NCBI GenBank assembly: GCA_030448265.1
Contig: JAUJNG010000002.1
Span: 372,001-436,000 of the forward strand
DNA from: Abditibacterium sp.
GTDB lineage: Bacteria; Armatimonadota; Abditibacteriia; Abditibacteriales; Abditibacteriaceae
DNA: 64,000 nucleotides
Direction: 5' to 3'
Of the stretch, positions 60,762-64,000 are shown one piece after another. The notes under the pieces were generated by a model that was given only the letters and a program-made list of their open reading frames with translations, did no database searches and was not told where the DNA came from. Each line of letters opens with the position of its first letter. Position 1 is the stretch's first letter. Both the position numbers and the translations under genes were made by a program.

Positions 60762-61952
60762 TTACTCCGGCAAAACCTGCAAAATCCGATTCACGCCTTC
60801 CTTCAAATTTTCCACCGAGTTGGCGTAAGAAAACCGCACATGATCGGGGGCGCCAAAACCTTCGCCTGGCACGACGGCGACTTTGGCGACTTCGAGCAAA
60901 TAATCGGTTAAATCGGTGGCGGTCTGGATTTGGCGGTTTTTGCCCACCATCACGCCAAAGAGTCCCGACACTTTGGGAAACAGATAAAACGCGCCTTCGG
61001 GCTTGGGAACCGTGAAACCTGGCACGTCTTTGAGCAGTTCGCGCATGATGCCGCCGCGTTTTTCGAAAGCGGCCATCATTTCAGTGGGAAGCGGGCCTTC
61101 GAGCGCGGCGATGGCGCCCGCTTGGGCGAATGAGGTCGGATTCGAGGTGCTTTGCGATTGCAGTTTGCCCATCGCTTTGGCGAACTCGGGCGTCGAGGCC
61201 GTCCAGCCGATGCGCCAGCCGGTCATCGAATAGGTTTTCGACAAACCCTGCACGATGATGGTGCGCCTGGCGAATTCGGGCGAAAATTTCGCCATGCTCC
61301 ACTGCGAGTTGGGCGCGTAAACCATGTGTTCGTAAATTTCATCGGAAATCACCAGAACATCGGGATATTTATCCAGCACTTCGCACAGCGCGCGCAGCGC
61401 GTCGGGCGTGTAAACCGCGCCGGTGGGGTTGCTGGGCGAGTTCATCACGAACGCCTTCGCGCGCGGATGAGCTTTCAAACACTCTTCCAACTGCTCCGGC
61501 GTGATTTTGAAGCCGCCCTCAGCCGTCGTGGGCAGAAAAACCGGAATTCCGTCGGCCAGAAGCACCTGATCGGGATAGGAAACCCAGTAGGGCGTCGGGA
61601 TGATGACTTCGTCGCCCGCGTTCAAAATCGACTGAAAAATGTTGAAGAGCGAATGTTTGCCGCCGCACGACACCACGATATCGTCGGGCGAAAATTCAAG
61701 GCCGTTTTCACGCGCCAGCTTCTGGGTGATGGCGGCGCGCAGTTTGGGGGTGCCATTGGCGGCGGTATACTTGGTGTCGCCGTTTTGGAGCGCCGCGATG
61801 CAGGCGTCTTTGATGTGCTGGGGCGTGTCGAAATCGGGTTCGCCGACATCGAAGGAAAGAACGTCTTCTCCGGCGGCGCGCATGGCTTTGGCGCGAGCCG
61901 AAACCGCCAGAGTGGGCGAAGGTGCGATGCGATTGATGCGTTGCGAGAGCAT
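60762..61952 (-). CDS. Class I/II aminotransferase (aspartate aminotransferase type)
   Basis: A 396-residue PLP enzyme of the type Ib aspartate aminotransferase group. It shows LSFDVGEPDFDTPQHIKDAC, YTAANGTPKLRAAI, the FVMNSPSNPTGAVYT Asn motif, VISDEIYEHMVY with the PLP-binding Asp/Tyr, GLSKTYSMTGWRIGW with the Schiff-base Lys, and a C-terminal HVRFSYANS with the carboxylate-binding Arg. It transfers amino groups between aspartate or related amino acids and 2-oxoglutarate. Ordinary length, no oddities. Confidence 0.94.
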   Translation of the reverse strand: MLSQRINRIAPSPTLAVSARAKAMRAAGEDVLSFDVGEPDFDTPQHIKDACIAALQNGDTKYTAANGTPKLRAAITQKLARENGLEFSPDDIVVSCGGKHSLFNIFQSILNAGDEVIIPTPYWVSYPDQVLLADGIPVFLPTTAEGGFKITPEQLEECLKAHPRAKAFVMNSPSNPTGAVYTPDALRALCEVLDKYPDVLVISDEIYEHMVYAPNSQWSMAKFSPEFARRTIIVQGLSKTYSMTGWRIGWTASTPEFAKAMGKLQSQSTSNPTSFAQAGAIAALEGPLPTEMMAAFEKRGGIMRELLKDVPGFTVPKPEGAFYLFPKVSGLFGVMVGKNRQIQTATDLTDYLLEVAKVAVVPGEGFGAPDHVRFSYANSVENLKEGVNRILQVLPE

Positions 61953-62031
61953 TGGGGTGGTTGGGTAGCTGGGTCGTTGTGTGTTATTTTAACCGCCTCA
62001 ACAACTCAACTTCCCAACAATTTTGTTAACA

Positions 62032-62874
62032 ATGATTCCAGAAAATACATCTTCCTCTTCGGATTTGCCCGCAACTGAAGCGGCCTATCAAGAGCCGACC
62101 TGGGAAGATGATGAAACCCGCGCCACGGGAATTTTGCGCGCGCTTTTCACGATTGTGGCGACGGGTTTTCTGGCCTACGCGCAGTGGACGGCACCGGCGA
62201 ACTGGTCTGGCGCCGTTGGGCAAAACTGGGGCCGTTGGGTGTGGACGAGCGCGGTTTGCAACTTCGCTTTGCCCCTGGGAATTGTATGGATGTTTTTCGG
62301 GCACGGTTTAGGTTATATCCACTCGCTCAATGACCAGAAAATCAACGCCTGGAACTATGGCTGGGGCGATGCCATCCACCTTGATGAGGCCGAATTGCAC
62401 TTTTGGCGCTTTCGTATTCCCTTTGTGCAAGTCAAGCTGCGCTTCAAAAACTGGCGTCGCCATCTGCTGATCTCGCTCGCTTGCTGGGCGCTTTTTCTGC
62501 CGTTTTTGATTTATTTCTCGCGCCAACCCGAATTTCGCGCCGCCTACGCGACTTATCTTCCCGCCGTTCAATCCCCGCGCGACTGGGCGTTTTTGCTTTC
62601 CACTCTCGTGCTTTATATGTTTTGCTGGGAGTGGTTTTTTCGCGGTTTCGCGCTGTTCGGCATCGCGCAGGGCTTTGGCACCGTTGCCGCCATCATCATT
62701 CAGGCCGCACTTTTCGGTCTGTCTCACTACGGCAAACCCGACATCGAGATGTGGAGCGCCTTTGCGGGCGGAATCGTCCTGGGAACCCTCTCCTGGCGCG
62801 AAAAATCGTTTTTCCCCGCCTTTTTGATTCACGCCCTGATTCACGTCACCTGGGCCGTTCTGGTTTTAATATGA
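62032..62874 (+). CDS. CPBP-family intramembrane protease-like protein
   Basis: A 280-residue membrane protein with about seven helices. The C-terminal half is the CPBP (CAAX protease/bacteriocin-processing) domain: LYMFCWEWFFRGFALFGIAQ, IIQAALFGLSHYGKPDIEMW and FPAFLIHALIHVTWAVLV. In the first motif the usual Glu-Glu-x-x-x-Arg is Trp-Glu-x-x-x-Arg, so one catalytic glutamate is replaced. The N-terminal 55 residues are acidic and polar. ATG 62032 is used instead of a TTG three codons earlier. The stop overlaps the next start in ATGA. Confidence 0.85.
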   Translation: MIPENTSSSSDLPATEAAYQEPTWEDDETRATGILRALFTIVATGFLAYAQWTAPANWSGAVGQNWGRWVWTSAVCNFALPLGIVWMFFGHGLGYIHSLNDQKINAWNYGWGDAIHLDEAELHFWRFRIPFVQVKLRFKNWRRHLLISLACWALFLPFLIYFSRQPEFRAAYATYLPAVQSPRDWAFLLSTLVLYMFCWEWFFRGFALFGIAQGFGTVAAIIIQAALFGLSHYGKPDIEMWSAFAGGIVLGTLSWREKSFFPAFLIHALIHVTWAVLVLI

Positions 62875-63605
62875 AGTTTTTCTCCCTACTATTGCCTATT
62901 GCCTGTTGCCTATTGCCTCTGATGACCGGCTGCGCCAAAAGTCCCGCCGGCGGCGTGACCAACACTGCGCCCAATCGCCTCGAAGTCACGCTCACCCTCG
63001 CCCAAACCATCGACCCCAACTTTTATTACGCCGTCGCCTTCGACGACAATCCCAACGACGGCGACGGCCCGCGCGCCATCGTGGGCAACACCGCCGTTCT
63101 CAACGGCGTCATGGCCGGCAACTGGCGCACTCTGGTGCGCTACCACCTGAACCAGTTCGAGGTTTTTTACCGCTCCAACCCTGCGGATCCTTCTACCGAG
63201 CGCCAGATTCTGGGCACATCGCTGTTTTTCTCCCAGCCGCGCGCGACCGCCAATTCGCTCAATTTCGTGCTCGATCTCGACGCGCAGGTGAGTCAGGGCA
63301 ACTTCTTTTTCGCCCACACATCGGGCGCGACGCCCGAACTGGCCGTTGACCGTTTCGACATCAATTTCGCGGCCACCAACACCATCATCATCGCGGGCCG
63401 CGACGACCGCATCAAGCCCGTCGATGCCTACGAAGCGGCCTCGACTTCCACCTTTTTCGAGTTTCAAATCGGCTCGACGCGCCGCGCCACCATCCAAGAC
63501 CCGACAAATGACCGCCGCCTCGACATCGACCCCTCATTTGGGGGCGTCAATTTCGGCCAGATCGACGTGACGCAGCTCGATTTGAACGTGACGCGCAACC
63601 GCTAA
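62871..63605 (+). CDS. Lipoprotein of unknown function
   Basis: A 244-residue protein with a lipoprotein signal peptide: FFSLLLPIACCLLPLMTGC, lipobox LMTGC. The mature part is beta-rich with many Asn/Asp/Thr residues (RLEVTLTLAQTIDPNFYYAV, ITLDLDAQVS-like FVLDLDAQVSQGNFFF). There are no known domain motifs. It is translationally coupled to the CPBP gene, and 9 nt separate it from lipA, so the three genes may be one operon. Confidence 0.8.
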   Translation: MKFFSLLLPIACCLLPLMTGCAKSPAGGVTNTAPNRLEVTLTLAQTIDPNFYYAVAFDDNPNDGDGPRAIVGNTAVLNGVMAGNWRTLVRYHLNQFEVFYRSNPADPSTERQILGTSLFFSQPRATANSLNFVLDLDAQVSQGNFFFAHTSGATPELAVDRFDINFAATNTIIIAGRDDRIKPVDAYEAASTSTFFEFQIGSTRRATIQDPTNDRRLDIDPSFGGVNFGQIDVTQLDLNVTRNR

Positions 63606-63614
63606 ACTCCCCTT

Positions 63615-64000
63615 ATGCAACTCATTCCGCTCGACAGCGTGGGCTTCGACCGCGAAGCGTGGACGGATACCCTGCGCGTTGGCGCCAACGACGCGCATCG
63701 CGCGCTTCAAAACGCCGAAAAACTCCCCGACTGGCTCAAAACTAAAGCCGGAAAATTCCGCCAGATGGCCGATACCGACGCGCTGTTGCGCGAACAGGGT
63801 ATCGTGACGGTGTGTCAGGAAGCGCGCTGTCCCAACATCGGCGAGTGCTGGAGCCATTCGACCGCGACGTTTATGATCGGCGGCGAAAACTGCACCCGCA
63901 ACTGCGGTTTTTGCAACGTCTCGACCCAGAAACCGCTCGCCCTCGACGCGACAGAACCGCAGCGCGTCGCCCTCGCCGCGCAAAAACTGGGCTTGAAATA
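63615..64000 (+). CDS. lipA: Lipoyl synthase, 5' part cut by window edge
   Basis: The first 128 codons of lipoyl synthase, the radical-SAM enzyme that inserts two sulfurs into octanoyl groups of lipoate-dependent complexes. Both iron-sulfur motifs are visible: the auxiliary-cluster C-x4-C-x5-C in [13 protein letters not shown] and the radical-SAM C-x3-C-x2-C in [25 protein letters not shown] is the family signature. The N-terminal 55 residues are normal for the family. The gene continues past position 64000. Confidence 0.95.
   Translation, partial: MQLIPLDSVGFDREAWTDTLRVGANDAHRALQNAEKLPDWLKTKAGKFRQMADTDALLREQGIVTVCQEARCPNIGECWSHSTATFMIGGENCTRNCGFCNVSTQKPLALDATEPQRVALAAQKLGLK

Overview
The window suggests a diderm (Gram-negative-type) bacterium: it carries two complete tripartite RND efflux systems with TolC-family outer-membrane channels, a lipoprotein signal, and housekeeping genes (argC, citrate synthase, class I aminotransferase, lipA). 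Uma2, ThuA and Gfo/Idh genes and dense palindromic intergenic repeats would fit a soil phylum such as Armatimonadota/Abditibacteriota, but that is a weak inference; nothing here fixes the taxon.

The layout is bipartite. Positions 1 to about 50.4 kb are accessory DNA. The right edge is marked by a large serine recombinase gene whose 3' end runs antisense into a tRNA-Asn gene (50375-50446), the usual picture of an element integrated at a tRNA gene. The left edge lies outside the window or is not recognisable. Positions 50.5-64 kb look like ordinary chromosome.

Accessory region, left to right: (a) 1-5649, a type I restriction-modification operon (hsdM-hsdS-X-hicB-hicA-hsdR, minus strand) with a HicBA-type toxin-antitoxin pair and a third small gene inserted between hsdS and hsdR, almost all joined by 4-nt overlaps. 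(b) 5904-8412, a plasmid/phage-like trio (DUF932 protein, RecB/Cas4-like nuclease, UBA-like C-terminal-domain protein). (c) 8.8-13.4 kb, a turnover zone with small genes, a HEPN-like protein, one full serine recombinase, one recombinase lacking its catalytic domain, a recombinase tail remnant and two paralogous small recombinase-associated proteins. (d) 13391-16008, a bacterial ubiquitin-like conjugation operon (Ubl, E2, JAB-E1 fusion, DUF6527), divergent from an XRE regulator plus ImmA/IrrE metallopeptidase (16259-17247). (e) 17.6-21.1 kb, replication-type helix-turn-helix genes and a frame-disrupted Mrr-like nuclease, followed by a broken IS5-family element. (f) 21.8-37.4 kb, a copper island: CsoR repressor, CopA ATPase, four cupredoxin-like domains, Cys-rich secreted proteins, an RND system whose adaptor is fused to a YtkA/FixH-like domain and a cupredoxin domain, and a MerR-thioredoxin fusion regulator. 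(g) 37.5-48.1 kb, a zinc/cadmium/cobalt-type island on the minus strand: CzcCBA-like efflux, P1B-2-type ATPase and a ZIP transporter. (h) 48.2-50.4 kb, excisionase-like protein, a 49-residue small protein and the tRNA-overlapping recombinase.

The most interesting system is the ubiquitin-like operon with its divergent XRE/ImmA pair, embedded in a defence- and mobility-rich stretch. Next come the toxin-antitoxin insertion in the restriction operon and the multidomain copper adaptor. The chromosomal part contains a sigma factor/anti-sigma-like/membrane-protein operon and four different palindromic intergenic repeats within about 6 kb.
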